NCBI RefSeq assembly: GCF_009730915.1
Contig: NC_052489.1
Location: 26,963,916-27,027,915, forward strand
Direction: 5' to 3'
DNA length: 64,000 bases
Source of the DNA: Dioscorea cayenensis subsp. rotundata
Taxonomy: Eukaryota; Streptophyta; Magnoliopsida; Dioscoreales; Dioscoreaceae
Positions 37,701-50,300 of this stretch are shown piece by piece. The notes under the pieces were generated by a model. The model searched no databases. It was not told the origin of the DNA and saw only the letters and a program-made list of their open reading frames with translations. Numbering within the stretch: the first letter of the stretch is position 1; each line of letters starts with the position of its first letter. A program made the position numbers and the translations under genes.

Positions 37701-38228
37701 TGGCCTTCACTTGATTTATGAAAAAGAAATCCTTTTTAATTTATTGAATATAGTAGTTTTGAGATATATAGGAAATTTTCTTTTATGTAGTTCCTTTTTT
37801 TCTTCAAAGATTTTCTATTATTATTCTCATAATTTTGTTATTTTCTCAATGGATTTAAGTGCAATTCTTCAACCTCTCCGTAACCATTCCAAAGGATTGT
37901 CAAATATCATAACCAAAAGAATTATCCCAATTATATGCTTGCACATACATTTTAACATGTTTTTAATTCAATCCTATGCATTTTTAAAAACCGTGCATTG
38001 GGAGAGTCGAACTTTCTAAATTTTCATATAGGAGTTAAATGTTTTACTTGTTAAGTTATTGCGGCGGTGATGAACCCCTATGATATTGATGGATTGGAAC
38101 TAGCAAATTTTTAACATAATTTAATTGATATAGTTAATAAATATACTCCGTATTTAGTGTAAGCGAAAAATAAAATTTTTTTATTATTTATTTAATATGT
38201 AGATATAGAGGTTTGGTCATTATCTTAA

Positions 38229-38494
38229 CATGTGTAAATTGTTACTCATCGACCAAATGGCCTATTAGTAGTCGAGTCCCCACTTAAACCCTTCACAAGG
38301 AGTGAGAGTTCAAATTATGGGTGAGAGCACATTTCTGAGAGTGTGAGTAGTGGTTGTATATGGGATAGTCTCAATGCCCAGATATGCGCAGGCTCCATCC
38401 ACACTTATTCTACCGAGGTTTGTACTCGTCTTTAAATTTCTCAATGGCCTAGCTGCTCATCTTGGTTAAAAAAAAAAACATGCATAAATTGTTA
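38229..38494 (+). mobile_element. tRNA-derived SINE with target-site duplication
   Basis: The body is about 38245-38478 and ends in a 12-base A run. Near-identical 16-bp direct repeats flank it, CATGTGTAAATTGTTA at 38229-38244 and CATGCATAAATTGTTA at 38479-38494, which is a long target-site duplication of the kind made by LINE machinery. An A-box-like ATGGCCTATTAG lies near 38256 and a B-box-like GAGTTCAAATT near 38307, as in tRNA-derived SINEs. The neighbouring repeat copy at about 40335-40365 lacks the insert, giving an internal empty site. It is non-coding. Confidence 0.82.
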
Positions 38495-38699
38495 TAAATG
38501 AGGTTTGTGCCCATTCTACAAATGTTACCATGGAGATATGTGTTGAAATCATTACTCTAAAAATATCTAGATAACAAAATACATGCAATCAAGCCCACAC
38601 AAAAATATATTACTGGAATGGTATATCAATGTAGTTTGGAATATAACCTTGTCATAACTATATAGGCTATTGTTCCCACTTGGCAAATTGATGAATATT

Positions 38700-38890
38700 T
38701 TTTTAAAAAATTTATTTTTATAGAAATGGAGTTATTAAGAGACAAGTAGTTATAGTGGTTCACCAATTACGGTGACTTATCGACCTCTTAAAAATTCATT
38801 AACTTGGATAGACGTCACATAAGGTGGTTGGAGTCCTATTACGTACACACCCATAAGATGTTTCTGAAACCAAATCGAACAAATAAATCT
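38700..38890. repeat. Degenerate dispersed repeat inside the array
   Basis: The segment around 38725-38855 (for example GTTATAGTGGTTCACC, CTCTTAAAAATTCATTAAC and CCTATTACGTACACACCC) aligns loosely with about 26335-26455 in the earlier intergenic region. It is missing from the other array copies, so it probably inserted separately. No ends or family could be defined. Confidence 0.4.
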
Positions 38891-41800
38891 CCATACTATA
38901 TAACTTTGGAAGGAAGGAAAATGGCATCCTCCTATAAGAAATCTAATGAATAGTGAATGAACAATATTATTGTAGTATTTTTACAGAGTTTGCACATAAA
39001 TACAATAGTACTACCAACCTAAGGATTCGAAGCTAGTTTTGTTTATTCACTATTTAAGTAACAATCTACTGCATTAGACAGTGATTGTTGAATAGTTTTC
39101 ATTATTTTCAACTCAATGATACCAATCTTTTTAAATATAATTTCCTTCGACTTAAGAAATTATTAGCTCAAGTCTTGATTTCTTGTGTACCTTGTCCAGT
39201 GCAAAAGAAGAATACCGTGTAACTACTAAACATTTAGATTCCTCCGACGAGTGACTCTAGCTGACATCTGTCAAAGGGACCCTAAATATTTGACCCTATA
39301 CGAACCTTATACAGACGTCATCGCATGACAACTATGTCTTTTGTTTTAAGTTTTAATTATATTATTGTCGTTAATATAAAGATGTCTAATTACTATTCAT
39401 GGTTACATTCTATTTTTGTATTTATTTACTACATTTATTTGCTTATATTTGTATTATTAGTTTTTTTATAAATCAAATTATGGATTCTACACTTAAATTA
39501 AAAAAAAAATTGCACCTTTGTTCCTGTCTCTATATATAATTAAGTTGTTGTGGATAGCATATTAATGTCTTTGGAACATACCAATTATTTGGTCTCTTCT
39601 TCCCATTAACCAAATTGATGAATTCTTTTCTTTCTTACTCAACGATTAAAACAACTATCCACGGTTCAAACAACTATCAACCCTTTTAAGCATAAGATAC
39701 TATGAGACTAAACTATACAAAAATCTATCATTATTTTGCCCATAATTTCGTTATTTTCTCGATAGATTTAAGTGTAATTCTTCAACCTTTCCATATCCAT
39801 TCCAGAGTATTGTCAAATAAACATTACCAAAAATAATCATCTCAATCATATGCTTCCACATACCTTTTAATATGTTTATAATTAAACCTTGCGATATATA
39901 TATATACTGACAATGAGAATAAGCTATTACAAATATATACAAATTTTTATTATTATATCTCAACCATACATTAGGAGTGAGTTGAACTCTAGACTTTTCT
40001 TATGAGAGTCAAATGTCTTAACCATTGTAGTAGTGATAAATTTGTGATGTTGATAGGTTTCTAATTAAACCATGTGATATATATATATATATATATATTA
40101 ACAATGTGAACAAGCTATCACGAATACCTTCTTTTATTATATCTCAATCATATATTATGAGGAAGTTAAATCTTCAGCTTTTCAAGTGAGTCAAATGTCT
40201 CAACCATTGTCACGGTAACAAATTTGTGATACTGATGGGATTGGTACTAGTGAAATTTTTAATTTTTTTAAATATTATATTCTATTAATATACTCTGTAT
40301 TTATAATCCAAAAGATAAAAATATGATTTGATCACTTTCTTAACATACGTGCACATTTACATTTTTAAATGTGGGTTGTGTCCACTTTGTAAGCGTTACT
40401 GTAATCTTTACTTCAAAAATATCTACATAATAGAATATAAGCAATCAAGAGTAACACAAAAATATATAAAAATATAAATAAAAAAAAAAAAATAAAAAAT
40501 GACAATACCAATTTTGTGCAAGAAAAACATAATTCACTCAACCTGAGAAATTTCGCCATTGGTTTTATATATATATATATATATACGCACACACGTTGAT
40601 AGAGATGGTATATCAATGAGTTTGGAATATAACTTTGTCACAATTATACAGTCTTTTGTTCCCACTTGCCAAATTAATGAATAGTGCTGCTTTTCATTCT
40701 TACCAACTAGATGATTAAAAAAACTATTAATTTTTTTAAACATGATTTCCTTCAATTTGAGAAATTCACCATTCATGTATGTTATATTTTGGTCTTTTGC
40801 ATTCTAAGATACGAAAAAGAATCAACTTAGAAGATGTAATATTAATTATTAATCCAATTCTTGATTTTTTGTGTATCTAAAAAAATTTGTAATTGGTAAA
40901 TCTTTAGATTCCTCCAGCAAGTGACTCTAACTGATACTATCGGAGTGACCATAGATATTTGACCCTACACAAATGTCATCGCATGATAATGCTCTTTTTT
41001 GTCGTTAATGTAATGGTGCTAATCATGGTTTGTGGTTATATTCCATTTTTGTATCTATTTACTACATTTATTTTCTTGTATTTATATTTTTCTTTTAAAC
41101 AGAAGTTATGGTTTCTCAACTTTATTACAAAAATAAATAAATTCGTCTTTGGTCCCATATATAATTTGAAGTTGTTATGGGCGGTGAATTAATGAGTTTG
41201 GAATATAAAACAATTTAAAAACTATCAAATCCTTTTTAAACATACGGTACCAAGAGACTAAACTATAGAAATTTATACTCTCCCTTGTTTGATATATTTA
41301 TTTGTTTCCGAAATATATATATAGTAAAATGTTAAATCCAACTAATATAGTCACATTATTAAGATGAAATGGAATGACAATTATCTATCAAAACAATCAT
41401 TAATAAACAAAAACAATCAATATTATAAAATATATATATATATATATATATACACATTCTTTTTTAAGATAAACATGACAGAAATTTTTGAAATATGAAT
41501 AGTAACTCTACAGTTCTCTGTAGGTTTTTGTACATTACTATAACAATATTGCTAACCTAGGTATTCAACTTTAGGTCTACTTATTCAGTATCTAAGTAAC
41601 AATCTACTACATTAGATAGTGGTTGTTAAATATTTTTCATCGTTATCAACTTAATAAATAAAAATACTATCAATCTTTTTTCATATGGTTCCTTCAACTT
41701 GAGAGATATCAACATTCATCGTATGTTTATACTTTCTAACGGCAATGATATAATGAGAATCGAATTAGGGGATCTAACGGCTATTATTAGGCAAAGTCTT

Positions 41801-42092
41801 GATTTTTTGTGTACCTTATCCCGTGCAAAAAAGAATACCGTGTAACTGCTAAATCTTTAGATTCATCCTGCGACAAACTCTAACTGACAATCGTCAGAAA
41901 GACCTTGGACATTTGACCCTATACAGACGTCATCACATGACAACTTTGTTTTTTTTTTTACGTTTTAATTATATTATTGTCGTTCATATAAAGATGTTTG
42001 ATTAACGTTTGTGCGTATAATCCATTTTTGTATTTATTTACTACATTTACTTCCTTATATTTGTATTTTTTTTATTAAATTAAAGTTATGGG

Positions 42093-42785
42093 GTTAGGAT
42101 TATGCCCTCGAATGCCAACAAGGATATTTGTATTAGGACATTTCATTTATATTATATATTATATATTATTATTATTATTATTATTATCAGGTATTTATTT
42201 TGATTTTGATATAAATCTTGTGATGACATTATAATTATATTTGTAACAAAAGTAGTTTTAGTTACATTAGGACTCATACTTCTAATAGAACTTCTATGGT
42301 AATGTTTATTATATTATGAAGATTCATATTTTGAATAGGACTTCATAATTGAATGTATGAAGGTTCATACTTTCGAATAGAACTCATAATTGAATAATAT
42401 TTATTATGATTTATGAAACCTTTATAAACATGACTCCTCTCTAACTATTGAATCAATCAATTAATTCTGTAGTGAGAAAAATCTCCAAGCTCTCTCTTCC
42501 TCTCTAACCCTAGCCGTTGTTTGAAGAAGAAGAGTTGATTTTTTTCTTAATTCCGACGTGTGATCTAGAGGCGTGGGACTTTTGTTCAGCGCTAGGAGAT
42601 CTACGAGTATTCGAGAGACAAATTCGGCACATCAAAGAAAGACTTTTAAGCATTAAGAGGTAATTTTCTAGGCCTTTTAATTAAATTACGGTGTTCATTA
42701 AAATAATTTAAAACATATCGCAAATTTATTATTGCTTACGCATGCGTTTTTTTATGTTATTTGATTTTTGCGATATTACCTAACA
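42093..42785 (+). mobile_element. Solo LTR of an LTR retrotransposon, probably Copia type
   Basis: A block of about 693 bp is bounded by the 5-bp direct repeat ATGGG at 42088-42092 and 42786-42790, the usual target duplication of LTR elements. It ends in CA and carries a TATAAA-like promoter near 42422 and an R/U5-like stretch around 42480-42780. No internal gag/pol region is present, so it is a solo LTR left by recombination between two LTRs, a fossil. Flanking sequence matches other array copies that lack it, near 39475, 41105 and 43383. Age is not computable from one LTR; the intact target duplication suggests it is not very old. Confidence 0.7.
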
Positions 42786-43560
42786 ATGGGTTCTTCACTT
42801 TTGTTACTTTTGTTCCCCTCTCTTTTAATTATTTAGTCTCTTATTCCCATTAACCAAATTGATGAATAGTTTTTCTTCCGTTACTAAACAATTTAAAAAA
42901 ATCCAAAAATTAGACTTTTGGGCTTGTTTATTTGCCATTCAAGTAACAATTCATTATACTAGACGGTGGCTAGTGCAATAATTGTTGAATAGTTTTCATT
43001 CTTATAAACTGAATGAGTAGAATAACTATCAATCTTTAGTAAAAATGAATCCCTCAATTTGAGAAATTTCAACATTCATCGTGTTTATACTTTGGTTTTA
43101 TGTTATTTATGATATGAAAAGAATTAAATTAGGGAATCTAATAGCTATTATTTGGCTAAGTCTTGATTTTTTGTATACCTTATCGAGTGCAATGAAGAAT
43201 ACAACGTAATTGCTAAACCTTTAGATTCCTTCGGCAGCTGACTTTAACTAACAACTGTCAAAAGAACCCTAGAAATTTAACCATATACAGACATCATCAC
43301 ATGACAAGTCTATTTTTTATTTTTACGTTTTAGTATTAATTTACTATATTTATTTTCTTATATTTGTATTTTTTTAATTAAAATTATGATTTCTCCGCTT
43401 TTACATAAAAATATTTTATCTTTGTCACCCTTTCTCTCTCTTGCTCGTTTTTAAACATAAAATAATAAGAGACTAAATTATAGAAATTTATTCTCTCTTT
43501 TGTTTCATATATTTATTTGCTTCCACAATGAATGTATATACATATTTAAATGTTAAATTC

Positions 43561-44333
43561 AACTGCTATAGTCACATAAATTTAGATGAAATGGGATATA
43601 AATGTTCAAATTATGTTAATATAATTATTGACAATGACGATAATTATCGTCAATAATAAAAATATATATATACATATATTTTTGATTAACATGACAGAGA
43701 TGTTTGGAATGTAAGTGTGTAAAATATTTCCATAGGAACGAAAATGGAAATATGAGAATGAAAAGTACTTGTTTTTTTTCCATAAATTATTAGTAAATTA
43801 AAATCATGACATTATTTTGTTCAAATTTTTCATTGCAGAAAATTCATTATTGAAAAAAAAACAAAATTATAATTGAGTAAAAAGTTTTTTTTATTGCAAT
43901 AAACTTCAAAAAAAATATTCACTATATAATTGTACAAAGCAATATATATATATACTAGCATCCATGTCCATATAATTTTCTCATATTAATGAATTTTCTT
44001 CAAACTTTATATACACATATAAATATATATAATTCCAATAATTACTATAAAAAAATATTACTTGTTATGTTTATTTATTTATAAATTGAATAAAAAATTA
44101 AAAAAATACCTAATTTATTCAGAGTCACATGCATCGTGTGCCACGTGTCCATCTTGATCCTTCCATCCTGATTGTTCTAACAATATAAAGAGAGTTTTTT
44201 TTTTTTTGTTCTAGTTTTGGGCACTGATTGAGCGTTCCGCCGTTTGGTGCTTCTCCTCTCGGATCGAAACCCTCGTCTTCGCCGGTGCTCTTCTCGGAGC
44301 TGATCTTCGGCGGCGGCAGCGGTGGCGGCGAAG
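43561..44333 (+). promoter_or_regulatory. DDB1 promoter and 5' leader
   Basis: AT-rich DNA passes into a promoter with a perfect CACGTG G-box at 44142-44147 and a TATAAA box at 44184-44189. Transcription should begin near 44215. The leader up to the ATG at 44334 is GC-rich (GGCGG repeats). A G-box is compatible with light-responsive bZIP (HY5-type) control, which is inference. Confidence 0.55.
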
Positions 44334-47300
44334 ATGAGCGTGTGGAACTACGTAGTGACGGCGCACAAGCCGACCAACGTTACCCATTCGTGCGTCGGCA
44401 ACTTCACTGCTCCACAAGAACTTAATCTCATCATCGCGTGAGTATCCGACGAGCCTTAGAATAGAAGATCGTTTCTAGGGTTTTGATCTTCATTGTTTAT
44501 CTGTAACTTTGTTCCGGGGTTTGCGGGTTTTTTTAATCTTTTTTTTGTTCTTTCTTTTTCCGATTTTGGTTGGTTTATTTAGATTTGTGGACTTTTATTA
44601 TTGATTATATTTGTGTTTGTTCTTGCGATTAGATGCTTTTTAGATGTTTTATGGCAGAATTTACGAGGTAGGGTTTGTGGAGTTCCCCGAAAAGTCTAGT
44701 TTTTTCGGTGGTTCTCGCGCTTTGGATGGTTTTATTTGCATAATCTTTTGAGATATGTTTCTCATACTTGAATCTGTAATCTATTGAGTGATTTAGAGTT
44801 TTACAAGGTGTTTCTGTGGGTAAATCCTAGTGATGAAGAATGCAGCGTTTTGTTTTTGTTTATTGAATAACTTATGTTCGTCTTTCATTGCAGTAAGTGC
44901 ACTCGAATCGAAATTCATTTGCTCACAACTCAAGGCTTGCAGGTAACTAAGTCTCTACGTTTTATTAACAGCTTTATTTCATACTATGATCCTCTCTTTG
45001 ATGTTATGGGAAATTAGATATATCTTGGCGCTGATATAGTGGCATAAATATTGATGCATTTCTTTAAAAGAAAAAGTATGTCGGCTACTCTTCTGTGTTT
45101 CTACAGATGTCTACACTTAACTGTTATACTGAATTCTATAAGGTGCTAACAATGTGTAATAAAGCGTTTGAGGCGTATGCCCCGAGGCGCATTCCTTTCC
45201 TTCAATATATGAGGTTTACGTCTTTTTTATATGAGGCAGTACCCTCGAGATGTTACCCCTCGAGGTGCAAGAAGTGCGCTCCTCAATTTGGATTTGGATC
45301 AACCTGGAATTTTAAAAAACCTATACAGATTTTAGGTTTTTTTTTTAAATTAAAAATTATCAAATAAATATTAAAAATAGAAGAGAGATTCAGGAGTTGT
45401 CCCTGAGTGGAAAAAGAGAAGAGGGGAAAAAAGAAAGGAGAGGAGAAGAAGAGAAAGGACTAGTACTACTCATATATTTTTTATCACATTATAAACATTT
45501 TTTAGGTAAAATGAAAAAAGATCAATAGCATTGGTGGATGAAGAAAAATCCGAATGGGAAGAGGATGTTGATGTTGGAGATGAAGAAAATAATGATTTTG
45601 CGGAAAAAAATTTGTTAGTGATCATGAGTGATGGTGGTGTCTATGTTATGTTTTTGGCGGCAACTTCAAGACAATTATTTAGAATGAAATAAGTTTAAAT
45701 TAAAAAATTAAAGACAACTAATCTTTTTGTTATGAATTTTATGACTATTTTGTTACTTACTATTTTTTCTCGATATAGTTTTTTATTTAATTTATGTTGA
45801 GGTTTACTTCTCACCTCACAAATGCAAAACGCCTTGGGTACGCCTTTTGTCTTTTTAAACATGGGGTGCTAATAATGATATAGAAATGGAAAGTATGATT
45901 TGACTCAATTGAGGCTTTGCATTATTTTTCAGCTATGTGTGAACCATTATCATTATTAAAAAATATGGAATTTTTAGTTGTAGTCAGTTTAAATTAGATA
46001 TTATGATAAATTATCTGAATCGATTATTTGATTTGATATGAACACTACTACTTACTAGATACAGTTCAAGAACATTGTGTGCCCATTACTTGTTAGATTT
46101 TCTGAATAAAGTTTTCAACGCCTTAGGGAAGATATAAATGATTTGAGAGATTGAAATTCATTGATCTCACTCCCGAGGAATAATTCCACAGTATTCGGAT
46201 GATTCAGTAGTGTGATCAACATTAAAATCTCATTTGATGACCGCTACTTTCCTGTCTGAACTTGCTTTTTAGTAGCATTATATGTGTACCTCATATTGAG
46301 TTTTGATGGTACAATTTAAAGTTTTAGTCTTTTCCTCCTTCGATTCACACAATTGTGACATGGTCTCTTTTCAAATTTTGTGCTGGTTTGCAGCCTATGC
46401 TGGATGTCCCGATATATGGAAGAATTGCGACTCTAGAACTTTTCCGACCACATGTGAGTATTAGTTTTTTTTTTTTTTGTATCACGGATTATTCTTTTCC
46501 ACACTTTTAATTTATCTGAATTGTCTCATTGTAGGGTGAAGCACAAGATTTTCTTTTTATTGCTACTGAAAGATACAAATTCTGTGTTCTGCATTGGGAT
46601 GGAGAATCATCAGAGCTTGTCACAAGGTTAACTTGTAAAAGGAGACCTGCATTTTTTTTTCCAATTGTTATTTTCCTGACAAACTATTGTGCTATCTTTT
46701 CTCCTGGAGATAGGTTTTGCCATTTATGTCTCATGTTCATTTAAGAAATGGGAAACAATTTTTTTCCATGCAATCCGTGATTTTTGTTGTTATTTGCGCT
46801 ATTTATAAAAGGTTTTCTTCTTTTGCATAATAGGTCAATAATGTTCCTATTATTTGATTAAAATTATTATTGTGAAAGTTATATATTAGTTTCAACTTAG
46901 TAACATGCTTTTATATATATGGTATGTGATTGCAATTTGGCTGCAATTGCATGAGTAGAAAGTGCATATTGATTGTACTTGCTACAACTGTAAATTTTTC
47001 CATGTTCCTTTCCAGCATTGGCAATTTTTTGTCCAATTCTCATTAAAGGTGCAAGTCGAATCTTATCACTAGAGATGAGCAAGTTCGATATTACTACTAC
47101 TATTATTATTATTATTAATTTTGTTCATCTCAAATGTTACTTCGGAATGTTGAAGTAAATGCATTGTGGCTTTTGTTGTTTAATGGGAATCTTATGCATG
47201 AAGGCTCTATTTTACCTTTTGTATTTTTACACAATTTGTCCTTTTGTCGTATGCAGAGCAATGGGAGATGTCTCCGATCGCATAGGCCGTCCAACCGATA

Positions 47301-50300
47301 ATGGACAGGTAGCAACCCCTCGTAGCATGTTTTCCTTGGTGAATTTTACAACCATGAAGTTGATTTAAGTTCATTAACTGATGCATATGTCCATTGTGGT
47401 TGAAAAGTTGTGCATTGCTGTTTAAGCATCATTTGTGGAAGAAGAATTATGTGTGGACTTTCTTGAATGTTAACTAGATTTATTTTATAGAATTAGAATT
47501 TAGGATTAACAGCAATTACATAGTTAAAGACAAAAGCCCATGTAATTTGGTCATTTGATCAGGACCAGTGCCTGTTTCCCTACCTTTGGGTAAGTGTGTG
47601 GTCCTCTGCTGTTTTGAGATGTTATTTATTGTAGATGGATATTCTCTGGCTGCTATTACTTAGCAAGTGTATAGCAGCATCCTATTGGCTTAATTCCTAG
47701 ATCGAAGCTGTGTTTTCTTATTATGTGACTAGCTAGCATAGTGGTCAAGAAGAATTCAGTGACTTCTTTATTTTAAGAGCCATGGTTTAATTATGTCTGG
47801 CTTCATGTAGATGTATTTTGTCTAATTTTCTTGATCTGCCTTATATTGGAGATTGTACTCTCTGTTTGAGTATCTGCCATGGATTATCTGCTTGAATCCA
47901 TGGCATGTTATAGGTACATGTATTTTTGTTTGATATGCAATGACATATTTGAGTATTCCCTTTTTTCTTGCCACTTGCCATTTTTTTTTAGTTTGCTAAT
48001 TGGGTATCTGTTGACAGATTGGCATAATTGATCCTGACTGTAGATTAATCGGTCTCCACCTTTATGATGGCTTATTCAAGGTAATATTTAAATCAATAAC
48101 ATATTAATTTCAGTAGTTAGAGCATCATTTTTTAGTTATATATGCTTTGCTTTGAAATCATATGAACATGTCATTACTTCTATCATGTGGTTTCAGTTCA
48201 TAAGCTTTTGAATGACTAACACCTTCTGTCTCCTCTTTAGGTTATACCTTTTGATAATAAAGGACAATTGAAGGAAGCGTTCAACATCAGGTTCTGTTGT
48301 ATTTATTTGATGAGAGCATGCTCTTTAGGCATCTAAGATTTTTTTTTTTTTTGGACAGTAATTCTTATTTAAAGAGTTTCTCCATACATTGAAATTAGTT
48401 CCATATAACTTTCTAAATTAGCAATTTAATACATTTATATTTTTGTGGTTTGATGTAATGGTCACTTTTTTAAGCTGGGCTTTGATGATTTAAATTTTAA
48501 ATATTAAACTTGTCTTGGTTTCATTTTTTCTGATAAAGATGATACATCTTTTTCTATTATCCTAATAAGGAATGCTTGACATGCATCTTAAGAAAGGACT
48601 ATTCTTGCTGACCAAGTTGGTAACCACTCAATTCTAATTCTCCTGGCAGGCTTGAAGAACTTCAAGTTTTGGATATCAAATTTCTATATGGTTGTTCAAA
48701 ACCCACAATAGTAGTCCTTTACCAGGTTCGGTTAACTATCTTTGTTTCTAATTTGAATATGGATTGAGGGAAAAGTTGTTAATCATAATTTTATGGATCA
48801 TTATCTCAAGAATATAATTATCAATGTGGTGCATGGTCTGATTATATCAAATTCAAATTTAAGGTTCCTTTGCTGTTCCAATATTGTGAATGCTTGCCTC
48901 CAGGTTGTTGAGTATTGTTCTAATTCTAGTGGTCTATGTGTTTCTTGTCAAACACATGGCTTTTATTGCTCAATGTGGATCTAGTTGGTTGGATTGCTAT
49001 TCCTTGAAAGTCTATTAGCTCTTCCATGGTGATGTTAGTCTCTTGCACTAGGTTATTTTGTTTGCAGAACTGTTATGCTTGCTATTATGTCATTAACTGA
49101 ACCTACAATGGTTGTTAAATATTTTCATTTCTTTTTTTTTTAGACTCCAATTTGGGGCATTGCGGTTGTGTACTTCTTATCAGGGACATAATATTTCCGA
49201 GTTTGGATATTGTGCAAATGATGATGATATAGGCCAACCCCCCTCTTTCCTTTCTTTTCACTCTCTATTAATTTTTAGTTCTTTTTGAAAATATTGGAAC
49301 AAGTCATGCTTAATTTATGACCAAGTGACATTAGTGAGAGAGGACGACCTTCAAAATGAGTGATCTGCTTAAGTCAAGCCAATCTCCTTCAATTCATAAT
49401 TCTTTTCTTTCTATTTGATATCTTTTAGTTTCTGTGGTTTTCTGTATATATATATCTCAATTAGAAGTCTTATCTACTTGATCAACATTCTTTATTATTT
49501 TCATCTAATGTTCTTGATAATTTGCATGTTTTACTGCTTTTCTGTTCTATCTTCATAGATTTTGTCTTTTGGGGTCCATTCCGTGAATTTATGAGACTAA
49601 TGTTGTTTGAGATGGCAATTTGGCTTTCTTTCAGGATAACAAAGATGCACGCCATGTAAAGACATATGAGGTAGCTCTTAAAGATAAAGATTTTGTTGAA
49701 GGTCCTTGGTTGCAAAATAATCTTGACAATGGAGCTGGCCTTCTAATTCCGGTTCCCATGCCTCTGGGTGGTGTTATAATTATTGGGGAGGATACCATTG
49801 TTTATTGCAGCTCTTCGGTGTTCAAAGCTGTACCAACCAAACCTGTAAGCACCTACATTTCTTTTATTTAGTTTCAATATCATCTTTTTCATTCTCATTA
49901 TCCAGTCTATCTGCTGTGTAATGACATTCATTCTTAAATATACCATTTTTCAACTATAAGAGCTCTAAGGGTTAATTCCAGTGGTTTATCATGTAGAGGC
50001 CTACAGTTCTGTACCAAGCAGCCCCTGTAGGCAGCCGTTTTTTTCTTACTATCATCTTTTTGATTATTATCATCCATTCTCTTGCCAGTGATCTATTTGT
50101 ATTTTTCTTTATTGATATTTATCCTTTTGGATATCAGTCAATTACAAGAGCCTATGGGAGGGTTGATTCTGATGGTTCGCGATACTTGCTTAGTGATAAT
50201 TCTGGAATGCTGTATCTTCTTGTGATAACCCACGAAAAAGAAAGGTGAACATTTAACTAGTTCTCCATTTGGATGGAAAGGAATTTTCCCTTGAACATAG

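Larger units (their letters stand above)
37700..43560. repeat. Tandem array of diverged, unrecognised repeat modules, about 5.9 kb
   Basis: Related modules recur in the same orientation and order. One module, containing ATTTAAGTGCAATTCTTCAA, occurs at about 37838-37955 and 39748-39877. Another, CCAAATTGATGAAT-like, occurs near 38680, 39607, 40668 and 42850. A third, with TTAGATTCCTCC then TGACTCTAACTGA-like sequence and ending CATCGCATGACAA-like, occurs at about 39233-39330, 40902-40990, 41852-41950 and 43219-43310. Spacing is irregular, about 0.95-1.9 kb, because of insertions and deletions. A SINE and a solo LTR have inserted into single copies. There is no coding capacity, and the repeat's identity is unknown. 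Confidence 0.7.

Noticed and set aside
45530-45690. Acidic open frame as an independent gene or DDB1 exon
   Set aside because: It lies inside the hAT-type insert and is absent from DDB1 proteins; at most a transposase remnant.
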